DNA from: Streptomyces abyssomicinicus
GTDB lineage: Bacteria; Actinomycetota; Actinomycetes; Streptomycetales; Streptomycetaceae
Length of the DNA: 64,000 nt
Assembly: GCF_008974245.1 (NCBI RefSeq)
Contig: NZ_BBZI01000005.1
Location: forward strand, 921,269-985,268
Direction of reading: 5' to 3'
Of the stretch, positions 8,284-15,628 are shown piece by piece. Position 1 is the stretch's first letter. The number at the start of each line of letters is the position of its first letter. The notes under the pieces are model-generated. The model made no database searches. It was not told the origin of the DNA and was given only the letters and a program-made list of their open reading frames with translations. The position numbers and the translations under genes were made by a program.

Positions 8284-9627
8284 TCAGATGTTCCGGAAGC
8301 GGTTGATGGCGTCGATGTGCTGGGCGCGCATCTCGTGGTCGCGGACGCCCAGGCCCTCCTCGGGGGCCATGCACAGCACACCGACCTTGCCCTGGTGCAG
8401 GTTGCGGTGGACGTCGTAGGCCGCCTGGCCGGTGTCCTCCAGGGAGTACGTCCTCGAGAGCGTCGGGTGGATCTTCCCCTTGGCGATCAGGCGGTTGGCC
8501 TCCCACGCCTCCCGGTAGTTGGCGAAGTGCGAGCCGATGATGCGCTTGAGCGACATCCACAGGTACCGGTTGTCGTACTGGTGCATGTAGCCCGAGGTGG
8601 AGGCGCAGGTGGTGATGGTGCCGCCCTTGCGGGTGACGAAGACCGAGGCGCCGAAGGTCTCCTTGCCGGGGTGCTCGAAGACGATGTCGATGTCCTCGCC
8701 GCCGGTGAGCTCGCGGATGCGCTTGCCGAAGCGCTTCCACTCCTTCGGGTCCTGGGTGTTCTCGTCCTTCCAGAACCGGTAGTCCTCGGCGGCGCGGTCG
8801 ATGATCAGCTCGGCGCCCATGCTCCGGCAGATCTCCGCCTTCTCCGGCGAGGAGACCACGCAGATCGGGGTGGCGCCGCCGGCCAGCGCGAACTGGGTGG
8901 CGTAGGAGCCGAGGCCGCCGCTGGCGCCCCAGATCAGGACGTTGTCGCCCTGCTTCATGTTGGCGCCGTTGGCGGAGACCAGCTGCCGGTAGGCGGTGGA
9001 GTTGACCAGGCCCGGGGAGGCCGCTTCCTCCCAGGACAGGTGCGCCGGCTTGGGCATCAGCTGGTTGGACTTGACCAGGGCGATCTCGGCGAGGCCGCCG
9101 AAGTTGGTCTCGAAGCCCCAGATCCGCTGCTCCGGGTCGAGCATGGTGTCGTTGTGGCCGTCGGAGGACTCCAGCTCGACGCTCAGGCAGTGTGCGACGA
9201 CCTCGTCGCCGGGGGTCCAGGCGTTGACGCCGGGACCGGTGCGCAGGACTACGCCCGCCAGGTCGGAACCGATGATGTGGTACGGCAGGTCGTGGCGCTT
9301 GGCCAGGTCGCTGACCCTGCCGTAGCGCTCCAGGAAGCCGAAGGTCGACAGCGGCTCGAAGATCGACGTCCACACCGAGTTGTAGTTGACCGAGGACGCC
9401 ATGACGGCCACCAAGGCCTCGCCCGGGCCGAGTTCGGGCAGCGGGACCTCGTCGAGGTGCAGCGACTTGCGGGGGTCCTTGTCCCGGGTGGCGAGCCCCG
9501 CGAACATCTCGGTCTCGTCCTTGTGCACGGTGATCGCGCGGTACGACTCGGGGAGCTCGATGGCGGCGAAGTCCTCGGACGAGGCGTTCTGCGACTGGAT
9601 CGCGTCCAGGATGTCCTTCACGGTCAC
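8284..9627 (-). CDS. ccr: Crotonyl-CoA carboxylase/reductase
   Basis: A 447-residue zinc-free MDR-family enzyme that reductively carboxylates crotonyl-CoA to (2S)-ethylmalonyl-CoA with NADPH and CO2, also the source of ethylmalonyl extender units for polyketides. The Rossmann motif WGASGGLGSYATQ lies at about 233-245. Residues reported to hold CO2 in the Kitasatospora setae enzyme (N81, F170, E171, H365) have counterparts at N81, F172, E173 and H367. The start is the GTG at 9627 (VTVKDILDAIQ), which matches the usual family N-terminus and length; the open frame continues 85 codons upstream without coding character. First gene of the operon. Confidence 0.95.
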   Translation of the reverse strand: MTVKDILDAIQSQNASSEDFAAIELPESYRAITVHKDETEMFAGLATRDKDPRKSLHLDEVPLPELGPGEALVAVMASSVNYNSVWTSIFEPLSTFGFLERYGRVSDLAKRHDLPYHIIGSDLAGVVLRTGPGVNAWTPGDEVVAHCLSVELESSDGHNDTMLDPEQRIWGFETNFGGLAEIALVKSNQLMPKPAHLSWEEAASPGLVNSTAYRQLVSANGANMKQGDNVLIWGASGGLGSYATQFALAGGATPICVVSSPEKAEICRSMGAELIIDRAAEDYRFWKDENTQDPKEWKRFGKRIRELTGGEDIDIVFEHPGKETFGASVFVTRKGGTITTCASTSGYMHQYDNRYLWMSLKRIIGSHFANYREAWEANRLIAKGKIHPTLSRTYSLEDTGQAAYDVHRNLHQGKVGVLCMAPEEGLGVRDHEMRAQHIDAINRFRNI

Positions 9628-10098
9628 GGTGTTGCCTCCGGCGACGGGCGCCCGCTCGATCGAGGGCGCAGAGGGTACGTCGTGCTGGTGCTGATGGGGT
9701 GGTTGCCGTCGGTTCGGCGGGTGGTGCGGCGGCGCGTTGTGGCGCGTGGGATGCCTGTGACGCAGGCGTCCGGACGCGTAGGGCAGCGCCCTGCGGGGAC
9801 ATCCGCCACACCTCGGGTTCGCGGTGCGGCGGCCGTCCGGACACCCACAACGTATGGCACGGTGTGACCGTTGACAAGGCACTGAGTGCCACTAATTGCG
9901 CTCAGCTGAAATAAGAGGCCCGCAGACGAGCGATGATCGATCAGCGGAGCCCAGCCGGGAGTCTCGATCGATGATCGATCAGTATTTCCAAGGTGGCCGG
10001 GGGTTCGGAGCATGTTCCGGAGATCGTCGGCGGAGGTTGGCCGGAGTGCTCCACACTCGGCCCGGATCCTTCCGGCCACTCCAGAATCGAGTGAGTAG
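9628..10098. promoter_or_regulatory. 471-base divergent control region between ccr and the EEP hydrolase gene
   Basis: No gene is seen here. A TTGACAA at 9871-9877 can serve as -35 for both directions: rightward TTGACA with TAATTG at 9893-9898, and leftward TTGTCA with TACGTT 17 bases further (9854-9849). Each spacer holds a perfect inverted repeat: GGCACT-G-AGTGCC (9878-9890) and ACGGT-GTG-ACCGT (9859-9871). This would give ccr a leader of about 210 bases. Two copies of CGATGATCGATCAG (9931-9944, 9969-9982) lie on the hydrolase side. No cobalamin riboswitch box was recognised. Confidence 0.5.
9931..9982. repeat. Pair of 14-bp direct repeats with a palindromic core
   Basis: CGATGATCGATCAG occurs at 9931-9944 and again at 9969-9982, 38 bases apart start to start. 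Each holds the perfect palindrome TGATCGATCA. The second copy is preceded by another GATCGAT, extending its symmetry. The arrangement suggests a dimeric repressor or activator site. Confidence 0.6.
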
Positions 10099-10989
10099 AT
10101 GACACTCCGTGCCACCCATCCCCGTCCCGGTCGACGCGGTGTGCTGGCCGCCGCCGTCGGAGCGCTCGGCGGCGCTCTCGGTGCCGCCCCGGCCGTCGCC
10201 ACCCCGGCCGTCACCGCTCCCGCCGCCGTGCCGTCCGCCCGGCCGGTCCCGGTTCGGGTGCTCACCTTCAACATCCACCACGGTGCGGGCACCGACGGCG
10301 TCTTCGACCTGGACCGGGTCGCGCGGGTGATCGAGGGGACCGACGCCGACGTCGTCGGACTCCAGGAGGTGGACCGGTTCTGGGGCGCGCGCAGCGGATG
10401 GACCGACGTGGCGGCCGAACTCGGTCGGCGGCTGGGGATGTGGCACGTCTTCGGCGCCAACCTCGACCTCGACCCGCCCGCCGAGGGCGCGCCCCGCCGC
10501 CGGTACGGCACGGCGGTCCTCACCCCGTGGCCCATCCTGTCCTGGCGGAACACCCCGCTGCCCAAGCTGGCCGGACACGAGCAGCGTGGGCTGCTCCGGG
10601 CGGAGATCCAGGTGCGGGGCGCCCGGCTGCGGTTCGCCGGCACCCACCTCCAGCACGACAACAGCCCCGAGCGGCAGCTGCAGGCCGCCAGCGTCCGTGA
10701 GCTGCTCGGCGACGACGCCCGTCGCACCGTGCTGGCCGGCGACCTGAACGCCCTGCCGGACGCGCCGGAGACCGGCGTCCTGACCGACTTCCTGACCGAT
10801 GCGTGGGGCGCCGCGGGGGAGGGGGACGGGTTCACCTACGGCTCGCTCGATCCGCACGCCCGGATCGACTACCTGATGGCCTCCGCCGACGTCCGGGTCG
10901 TCAGGGCCGCCGTGGTCGGCCTGGACCCGGGTGCCTCCGACCACCTCCCGGTCCTCGCCGACCTCCTGGTCGGGCCGGGCGTCCACTGA
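10099..10989 (+). CDS. Secreted endonuclease/exonuclease/phosphatase-family hydrolase
   Basis: A 296-residue protein with a Tat-like N-terminus (twin Arg in GRRGVLAAAVG, then an Ala-rich hydrophobic stretch to about residue 45). The EEP fold motifs are complete: LTFNIHHG (metal-binding Asn), GLQEVDRFW (Glu), GTHLQHDN (His), LAGDLNALPD (Asp/Asn) and SDHLPVLAD (catalytic His). Such proteins cleave phosphodiesters or phosphomonoesters outside the cell (sphingomyelinase, phosphoinositide phosphatase or DNase activities); the substrate is not clear. It is divergent from ccr and convergent with the TetR gene. Confidence 0.85.
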   Translation: MTLRATHPRPGRRGVLAAAVGALGGALGAAPAVATPAVTAPAAVPSARPVPVRVLTFNIHHGAGTDGVFDLDRVARVIEGTDADVVGLQEVDRFWGARSGWTDVAAELGRRLGMWHVFGANLDLDPPAEGAPRRRYGTAVLTPWPILSWRNTPLPKLAGHEQRGLLRAEIQVRGARLRFAGTHLQHDNSPERQLQAASVRELLGDDARRTVLAGDLNALPDAPETGVLTDFLTDAWGAAGEGDGFTYGSLDPHARIDYLMASADVRVVRAAVVGLDPGASDHLPVLADLLVGPGVH

Positions 10990-11010
10990 GCACGGTGGGG
11001 CCGTCCGCGG

Positions 11011-11054
11011 GAAGGCCCTGCCGGGGCGCTCAGGCGCGGTCCCGCAGGGCCTTC
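11011..11054. terminator. Inverted repeat at the convergent end of the EEP and TetR genes
   Basis: GAAGGCCCTGC (11011-11021) pairs with GCAGGGCCTTC (11044-11054). The right arm lies inside the last codons of the TetR gene, so the structure spans its stop codon. Confidence 0.5.
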
Positions 11055-11848
11055 TCGATGGTGTGCATGATCTCGTCCAGCGGGGCGTCGACGCGGGCGA
11101 CGGTGACCAGGACCTCGCCGGAGGCGGAGACCGACGCCGCGTCCGGCGACCCCTGCCCCGCGTCCTCCCGGCCCGCCCCGATGCCGCGGCCGAACGTCCG
11201 CCGGACGATGGCGAAGGCGTGGTCGAGCTGCCGCTCCACGTCGCCCTGACCGTCCGCCCGCAGCCACCGCCGCAGTACGTGGTTGTGGGCCGTCACGACC
11301 GCGGACGCCGCCACCTCCGCGAGCAGCGGGTCGTCGTTGGCGTCGTCGGCGTGCGCCTTCTCGTCGAAGTGGCCCAGCAGGTAACGGGTGAACAGCCGCT
11401 CGTAGCGGGCCACCGAGGCGATCTCCGCCTCGCGCAGCGTCGGCACCTCCCGGGTCAGCCGGTAGCGGGCCACCGACACCTCGGGGTGGGCCGCGTACAT
11501 CCGCATGACCTCCTTGATGCCACGGCACACCGTGTCCAGCGGGTGCTCGTGCGCCGGAGCCGCCTTCAGCACGGCCTCGGCCCGGACCAGGGTGTCGTCG
11601 TGGTCCGGGAAGATCGCCTCCTCCTTGGAGCGGAAGTGGCGGAAGAAGGTGCGGCGGGCCACGCCGGCGGCCGCGGCGATCTCGTCGACGGTGGTCGCCT
11701 CGTACCCCTTGGTGGCGAACAGTTCCATGGCCGCCGCCGCCAGTTCACGGCGCATCTTGAGCCGCTGGGCGGCCGCCCGGCTGCCCGCGGTGCTCTCCGG
11801 GGCGTCGGCCGCGGCGGGGGTACGTGTCGACTTGGCGGGGTGGGACAT
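11030..11848 (-). CDS. TetR-family transcriptional regulator
   Basis: A 272-residue regulator. The helix-turn-helix is at about residues 45-85 (ELFATKGYEATTVDEIAAAA then GVARRTFFRHFRSKEEAIF). The rest is the helical ligand domain with an extended, Gly/Asp-rich tail near residues 225-245. The start chosen is the ATG at 11848 (MSHPAKSTR); the open frame continues upstream only as Gly/Pro-rich translation of a GC-rich spacer. It is downstream of, and in the same direction as, the 3-hydroxyacyl-CoA dehydrogenase gene, so a role in acyl-CoA or ethylmalonyl-CoA gene control is a fair guess but unproven. Confidence 0.88.
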   Translation of the reverse strand: MSHPAKSTRTPAAADAPESTAGSRAAAQRLKMRRELAAAAMELFATKGYEATTVDEIAAAAGVARRTFFRHFRSKEEAIFPDHDDTLVRAEAVLKAAPAHEHPLDTVCRGIKEVMRMYAAHPEVSVARYRLTREVPTLREAEIASVARYERLFTRYLLGHFDEKAHADDANDDPLLAEVAASAVVTAHNHVLRRWLRADGQGDVERQLDHAFAIVRRTFGRGIGAGREDAGQGSPDAASVSASGEVLVTVARVDAPLDEIMHTIEKALRDRA

Positions 11849-11863
11849 GCCCTGAACGTACTC

Positions 11864-11881
11864 CATCGGCGCGCCCCGATG
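11864..11881. promoter_or_regulatory. Inverted repeat just upstream of the TetR gene
   Basis: CATCGG-CGCGCC-CCGATG, a 6-6-6 inverted repeat, ends 16 bases before the start codon at 11848. The position suits autoregulation by the encoded TetR protein. Confidence 0.35.
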
Positions 11882-11930
11882 TGCACGTCCCGGGCTTCCC
11901 CGGCCCGCGACGGCCGGAGAAGCCCCGCGC

Positions 11931-11960
11931 GTCCCGCCCGTCCCGCCCGTCCCGCCCGTC
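11931..11960. repeat. Short 9-bp tandem repeat
   Basis: CGTCCCGCC is repeated three times (11931-11957) with a partial fourth copy, inside the 289-base gap between the dehydrogenase and TetR genes. Nothing else was recognised in that gap apart from GC-rich low-complexity sequence. Confidence 0.7.
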
Positions 11961-12137
11961 TTGGCAGGGCCGGCAGGGCCGGGCGCCGCCGGACCGGGTG
12001 CCGCCGGGCCGGGCGGCGGGAAGCCGGGCCGGTCCAGGAGGCCGCCCCAGTCCCCGGGGGACTTCCCGTCCCCCGGGGCGCGGCCGGCGCCGGAGCGGGA
12101 CCCGGCACCGGAGGGAGGTCCGGCGCCGGGGCGGGGC

Positions 12138-13952
12138 TCAGCGGCGGGCATATTCGCGGAAGCCGCGGCCCGTCTTCCGGCCCAGGCAGCCTGCGGCCAC
12201 CAGGTGCTCCAGGAGCGGCGCCGGGGCCAGTCCCGGGTCGCGGAACTCGCCGTGCAACACCTTCTGGATGGCCAGCGAGACGTCCAGGCCGACGACGTCC
12301 AGCAGCTCGAAGGGGCCCATCGGGTAGCCGCCGCCCAGCTTCATCGCGGCGTCGATGTCGTCCAGCGTCGCGTAGTGCTCCTGGACCATCCGGACCGCGT
12401 TGTTGAGGTACGGGAACAGGAGCGCGTTGACGATGAAGCCCGCCCGGTCCCCGCAGTCCACCGGGTGCTTGCGGATCCTCGCGCAGACCTCGTGGACGGT
12501 GGCGTGCACGTCGTCGCCGGTGAGCACCGTGCGGACGACCTCGACCAGCTTCATCGCCGGGGCCGGGTTGAAGAAGTGCATGCCGATCACGTCCTGCGGC
12601 CGGGAGGTGGCCCGTGCGCAGGCCACCACCGGCAGCGAGGAGGTGGTCGTGGCCAGCACCGCGCCGGGCTTGCAGACCTTGTCCAGGGCGGCGAACAGCT
12701 GCCGCTTGACCTCGAGGTCCTCGGCGACCGCCTCCACCGCCAGGTCGACGTCGGCGAAGGCGTCGTAGGTGCCGGCCGGGGTGATCCGGTCCAGGGTCCG
12801 CGCCGCGGCCTCGGCCGTCATCCGGCCCTTGTCCACCGACCGGGCGAGCGACTTGCCGATCCGCGCCCGGGCGGCCGCCGCCTTCTCCTCGCTGCGGGCC
12901 GCGATCACCACGTCGTAGCCGGCCTTCGCGAACACCTCGGCGATGCCGGACGCCATGGTGCCGGAGCCCGCCACACCCACCGAGCGCACCGGGCGGCCGG
13001 AGCCGGCGTCGGCGTCGTGGCGCGGGGTGAGGGCGTCCGGGACGACGGTGGCGGAGCCGGGCGCCTCGTAGGTGTAGAAGCCCCGGCCCGACTTCCGGCC
13101 GTTGAGGCCGGCGTCGCTGAGCTGGCGGAGGATCGGCGCGGGGGCGTGCAGCCGGTCGCGGGACTCCTGGTACATGGCGTCCAGCACGGTGCGGGCGGTG
13201 TCGACGCCGATCAGGTCCAGCAGGGCCAGCGGCCCCATCGGCAGGCCGCAGCCGAAGCGCATCGCCGCGTCGATGTCCTCACGGGAGGCGTACCGGGACT
13301 CGTACATCGCGGCGGCCTGGTTGAGGTAGCCGAACAGCAGGCCGTCGGCGACGAAACCGGGCCGGTCGCCCACCTTCACCGGCTCCTTGCCCAGCTCGAC
13401 CGCCAGGTCGGTGACGGCGGCGACCGCGCCCGGGGCGGTGAGCACCGAGGAGACCACCTCGACCAGCTTCATCGCGGGGGCCGGGTTGAAGAAGTGCAGG
13501 CCCAGCACCCGCTCCGGGCGCGCCGAGTCGGCGGCCAGGCGGGTCACCGACAGGGCGTTGGTGCCGGTGGCCAGGATCGCGTCCGGGCGGACGATGCCGT
13601 CCAGGGCGCGGAAGATGCGCTGCTTGAGGTCGTACGACTCGGGAGCCACCTCGATCACCAGGTCCGCGGGAGCGGCGTCGGCGAGGTCGCCGGAGGTGCG
13701 CAGCCGGCCCAGGACCAGCGCCCGCTCCGGCTCCGTCAGCTTGCCCTTGGCGACGGAACGGGCGGTGGAGGTCTCGAGCGAGGCGACGGCGCGGGCCGCG
13801 GCCTGCGGGCTGGTGTCGATGCCGACGACCTCGCGGCCGGCCCGGGCCAGGATCTCGGCGATGCCGGAGCCCATGGTGCCCAGGCCCACCACGGCGACGG
13901 TGCGGAGGGTGGAGGCGCTGTCGGAACGGGACAGGGAAGAGGGAGCGGCCAT
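12138..13952 (-). CDS. Two-module 3-hydroxyacyl-CoA dehydrogenase (3-hydroxybutyryl-CoA type)
   Basis: A 604-residue protein made of two complete 3HCDH units in tandem. Each has a Rossmann nucleotide motif (VVGLGTMGSGIAEILARAG near residue 20 and VAGSGTMASGIAEVFAKAG near residue 323), the catalytic-His segment HFFNPAPAMKLVEVV, and a C-terminal helical domain with PMGPLALLDLIG or PMGPFELLDVVG. One unit of about 285 residues is a whole enzyme in other bacteria. The likely reaction is NAD(P)-linked interconversion of acetoacetyl-CoA and 3-hydroxybutyryl-CoA, the step before crotonyl-CoA. Start is the ATG at 13952; upstream in-frame codons cross the promoter palindromes. Confidence 0.88.
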   Translation of the reverse strand: MAAPSSLSRSDSASTLRTVAVVGLGTMGSGIAEILARAGREVVGIDTSPQAAARAVASLETSTARSVAKGKLTEPERALVLGRLRTSGDLADAAPADLVIEVAPESYDLKQRIFRALDGIVRPDAILATGTNALSVTRLAADSARPERVLGLHFFNPAPAMKLVEVVSSVLTAPGAVAAVTDLAVELGKEPVKVGDRPGFVADGLLFGYLNQAAAMYESRYASREDIDAAMRFGCGLPMGPLALLDLIGVDTARTVLDAMYQESRDRLHAPAPILRQLSDAGLNGRKSGRGFYTYEAPGSATVVPDALTPRHDADAGSGRPVRSVGVAGSGTMASGIAEVFAKAGYDVVIAARSEEKAAAARARIGKSLARSVDKGRMTAEAAARTLDRITPAGTYDAFADVDLAVEAVAEDLEVKRQLFAALDKVCKPGAVLATTTSSLPVVACARATSRPQDVIGMHFFNPAPAMKLVEVVRTVLTGDDVHATVHEVCARIRKHPVDCGDRAGFIVNALLFPYLNNAVRMVQEHYATLDDIDAAMKLGGGYPMGPFELLDVVGLDVSLAIQKVLHGEFRDPGLAPAPLLEHLVAAGCLGRKTGRGFREYARR

Positions 13953-14303
13953 GACGGACTCCAGGAAGGCGTGAGGTGACGGCTGGAACGCACGCCGACG
14001 GCGACGAAGGCCAAGGGGCGTGCGGAGGTGAGAGTTGGCGAGCCGGCAGCGATATGCCGGTCCGTGCCGGTGCCGACCGGTCCTGTCCCGGAACCGGGTC
14101 GTACGGGGCGATGCTGCGGTACCGCGGTACCGAACCGACTGCACCCGCGGCGGCTGCGTCACCAGGCCGCTGCGAGGGAATGCGAGGGGGTGCTCGCTCG
14201 TATGAGCTTAACTCCTGAGTAGTGAGCGCGCCAGACCGTGTGGGGCGTCGCGATGTGTGATCCGGCTCCCATGCGCGGGGGTGATTTGCGTAGGCTTGGC
14301 CGG
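13953..14303. other. 351-base divergent intergenic region
   Basis: No gene is seen. It contains a perfect 16-bp palindrome (14117-14132) and, at the right end, a candidate leaderless promoter for the HEAT-repeat gene. Between 14050 and 14110 several CCGGT-type short repeats occur without clear order. Confidence 0.5.
14117..14132. promoter_or_regulatory. Perfect 16-bp palindrome upstream of the dehydrogenase gene
   Basis: CGGTACCGCGGTACCG is its own reverse complement and is made of two CGGTACCG palindromes side by side. It lies 165 bases upstream of the start at 13952. Confidence 0.5.
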
Positions 14304-14306
14304 GTG
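14291..14306 (+). promoter_or_regulatory. Candidate -10 element for a leaderless transcript
   Basis: TAGGCT (TANNNT type, 14291-14296) ends 7 bases before the GTG at 14304, with no Shine-Dalgarno in between. This is the spacing expected when transcription begins at the start codon. Confidence 0.45.
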
Positions 14307-14912
14307 AACGACGACGAGGGTCAACTCGCCCTGCTGGAACACCGGTTGCGGTCCGAGTCGGGGGGAGGGTTCGCCCACCGGCGGCTGGCGTCCACGGCCG
14401 GCCCCGCGGAGCTCGCGGAGCTGCTCGGCGAGCCGGGACACCCGTTGTGGGCGCGGGAGTTGGCTGCGTTCCGGCTCGGACTCGCGGGGGACGGGCGGGC
14501 GTTCGAGCCGCTGGTGCTGCTGCTCAACCACCGGGACCCGCCGCGGTGCGCCTCGGCGGCCTACGCGCTGGCGCGGCTGGGCGATCCGCGGACCGCGCGG
14601 GCGGCGGCGGCGCTCGCCACCAACGAGCTGCGGGTCGGGTACGCGCTCCACCCGGTGCGGCTGCTGGTGGCGCTGCGCGCGCCGGAGGCGGTCCCGGCCC
14701 TGGTCGCGGTGCTGGAGCGGCGGCTGGCGGCGGAGCGGGACCCGCACCGGGAGGTGGCCCTCGCCTGCGCGGAGGGCCTCGGCGAGCTCGGGGATCCCCG
14801 GGGGCGGGCGGTGCTGGAACGGGCGCTGGCCTGCGGCCGTGACGACCTGGCCGCGGCCGCCGGCGCCGCGCTTCAGGCGCTCGGCGGGCCGCCCGGTGAG
14901 CGGCGGACGTAG
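14304..14912 (+). CDS. HEAT-repeat protein
   Basis: A 202-residue all-helical protein. About five repeats of roughly 30 residues are visible, for example ELAAFRLGLAGDGRAFEPLV, ASAAYALARLGDPRTARAAA and ACAEGLGELGDPRGRAVLE. No enzyme motif is present; such proteins usually bind other proteins. The GTG at 14304 is preferred over upstream codons because of the leaderless-type -10 element. Its last 40 bases overlap the end of the GNAT gene on the other strand, so the two transcripts are complementary at their 3' ends. Confidence 0.75.
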   Translation: MNDDEGQLALLEHRLRSESGGGFAHRRLASTAGPAELAELLGEPGHPLWARELAAFRLGLAGDGRAFEPLVLLLNHRDPPRCASAAYALARLGDPRTARAAAALATNELRVGYALHPVRLLVALRAPEAVPALVAVLERRLAAERDPHREVALACAEGLGELGDPRGRAVLERALACGRDDLAAAAGAALQALGGPPGERRT

Positions 14913-15376
14913 CGGACCTCGGGGATCGCGGCTCCGTCCACGATGAACGGCTCCTGCGTGCCGTCGGGGGTGAAGCCGTGGTGAGCGTAGAACCGGCGGG
15001 CCGGGGTGTTGCCCTTCACGACCCAGACGCAGGTGGTTCGCCCGGCGGGCAGGCAGTGGCGCAGCAGGGCGCTGCCGATGCCAGTGCGGTGGTGGGCGGG
15101 GTCCACGTAGAGGGCGTACACCTCGGAGCCGGGCCCGGCGTCGCGGTTCGGTCCCAGGCAGGCCCACCCGGCGACCCGGCCGCCGTGTTCGGCGACGAGG
15201 TTGACGACGCCGGGGCCGGCGCCGGTGAGCAGCTTCCGGTGCCGCTTCGCCGCGGCGGCGGGGTCCATCCGGTCCAGGTACGGCTGGGGTACCAGGCCGC
15301 GGTAGGCGTGCCGCCACCCCGCGATGCGTATCTCCGCCACGCGGGCGCAGTCCGCGACCCTCATCTCTCTGACCAT
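14873..15376 (-). CDS. GNAT-family N-acetyltransferase
   Basis: A 167-residue acetyl-CoA-dependent acyltransferase. The fold is clear: MRVADCARVAEIRIAGWRHA at the start, the beta4 segment EVYALYVDPAHHRTGIGSAL with the acetyl-CoA pyrophosphate loop (H-R-T-G-I-G at about residue 90), then NTPARRFYAHHGF. Substrate unknown. The ATG at 15376 is taken; an internal ATG 12 bases later is possible. Convergent and overlapping with the HEAT gene by 40 bases. Confidence 0.82.
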   Translation of the reverse strand: MVREMRVADCARVAEIRIAGWRHAYRGLVPQPYLDRMDPAAAAKRHRKLLTGAGPGVVNLVAEHGGRVAGWACLGPNRDAGPGSEVYALYVDPAHHRTGIGSALLRHCLPAGRTTCVWVVKGNTPARRFYAHHGFTPDGTQEPFIVDGAAIPEVRYVRRSPGGPPSA

Positions 15377-15628
15377 CCGCCCATCCTGCCGTCCCCCGGC
15401 TCCGGTGCTACGGGATTTTCCGGCCCTCGCCACTTCACCCCGGCACCGGGGCTCCGCCCGGGCCCCGGCGACCACCGGTGCGGGGGTCGCGCGGTGCACC
15501 GGGCGCGGCGGGTTCGGGGTGGTGTTCGCGCGGTTGCCCGCGTCGCTTCGCGGCGCGGCGCGCGGGTGGCATGACGGGTTCGCGCCCGCGCGGGCGCAGC
15601 CGGTCGGCTGTGCCCGCGCGGGGGGACG

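Noticed and set aside
9628..10098. Cobalamin riboswitch in front of the B12-dependent mutase operon
   Set aside because: The region has promoters and inverted repeats, but I could not find the conserved B12 box or the matching loop sequences.
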